From contig PGYU01000009.1 of assembly GCA_002839825.1 (NCBI GenBank), positions 38,767-102,766 on the forward strand: 64,000 nt of DNA, in the 5' to 3' direction. Shown here one piece after another: positions 63,922 through 64,000 of this stretch. The position numbers were made by a program, and so were the translations under genes. The stretch's first letter is position 1. Every line of letters starts with the position of its first letter. The DNA comes from Ignavibacteriae bacterium HGW-Ignavibacteriae-1. GTDB taxonomy: Bacteria; Bacteroidota; Ignavibacteria; Kapaibacteriales; UBA2268. The notes under the pieces were generated by a model that was not told the DNA's origin, did no database searches, and saw nothing but the letters and a program-made list of their open reading frames with translations.

Positions 63922-64000
63922 AGAGCTACAGAGCTACAGAGCTACAGAGCTACAGAGCTACAGAGCTACAGAGCTACAGAGCTACAGAGCTACAGAGCTA
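63922..64000 (+). repeat. 8-bp tandem array (AGAGCTAC)n running off the window
   Basis: Perfect copies of AGAGCTAC from 63922 to the last base, almost ten units; the true length lies beyond the window. Each unit contains AGCT. Confidence 0.97.

Larger units (their letters stand above)
63469..64000. other. Gene-free stretch rich in short dispersed repeats
   Basis: No convincing ORF in 532 bp. Separate repeat units listed below fill much of it: a C-rich hairpin, ACAGGATT copies, a CGCAAAG array, two further hairpins, and an 8-bp tandem array at the right edge. I see no promoter or tRNA. Confidence 0.8.

Overview
The window looks like chromosomal DNA from a free-living, Gram-negative member of the Bacteroidota/FCB group. 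The evidence is seven secreted proteins with type IX secretion (T9SS) type A C-terminal sorting domains, an Omp85-family outer membrane protein, an LpxH-type lipid A enzyme, a bacillithiol deacetylase, a DUF2723 glycosyltransferase, a fused alpha-beta E1 of the kind common in Bacteroidota, and two promoters matching the Bacteroidota form (TTG, about 20 nt, TAnnTTTG). Many starts nevertheless carry GGAG-type ribosome binding sites. The deep FCB lineages Kapaibacteria or Ignavibacteria would fit, but I cannot confirm this from the window alone.

Layout. 1-2.3 kb: the N-terminal part of a secreted protein with FN3-like repeats, running off the left edge. 2.5-6.5 kb: tricorn-like protease plus lipoprotein. 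6.7-12.9 kb: bacillithiol deacetylase and a membrane protein, a class V aminotransferase/cysteine desulfurase with a small coupled gene, an NfeD-flotillin pair, and MsrA. 13-17 kb: DUF2723 glycosyltransferase and a polyprenyl-phosphate glycosyltransferase. 17-38 kb: a long minus-strand block with queE, rlmD, two further glycosyltransferases and five T9SS cargo proteins, one of 2676 residues that combines a beta-helix, a seven-repeat Ycf48-like propeller and a sorting domain. 38.3 kb: tRNA-Arg(CCG) with its own promoter. 38.5-49.5 kb: fused 2-oxoacid dehydrogenase E1, an LRR-like T9SS protein, a phosphatase, DUF2795, an Omp85 protein, a truncated CheR-like methyltransferase, gamma-carbonic anhydrase, a STAS/anti-sigma kinase pair and a tandem adenylate kinase.

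49.4-52.3 kb is the accessory region and the most unusual part. A RhuM-family gene sits between two arrays of a G-rich heptamer, and a 56-bp relic of a second RhuM copy follows it. An AT-rich cassette (promoter, 32-codon leader ORF, SH3-domain protein of unknown function) is bracketed by oppositely oriented clusters of one hairpin-repeat family with compensatory stem changes. 52.3-63.5 kb returns to housekeeping genes: tyrosine phenol-lyase, pabB/pabC, a TlpA-type thioredoxin, a DUF268 methyltransferase, a STAND-type ATPase coupled to lpxH, a lipoprotein, birA and coaX. The last 530 bases hold no gene. They hold at least five short dispersed repeat types and end in an 8-bp tandem array that runs off the window.

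How the genes connect: the glycosyltransferases (DUF2723, two DPM1/ALG5-like, one GT9) and the T9SS cargo are consistent with a glycosylated cell surface. The NfeD/flotillin, STAS/RsbW-like, PabB/PabC and BirA/CoaX pairs are recognisable functional or operon units.
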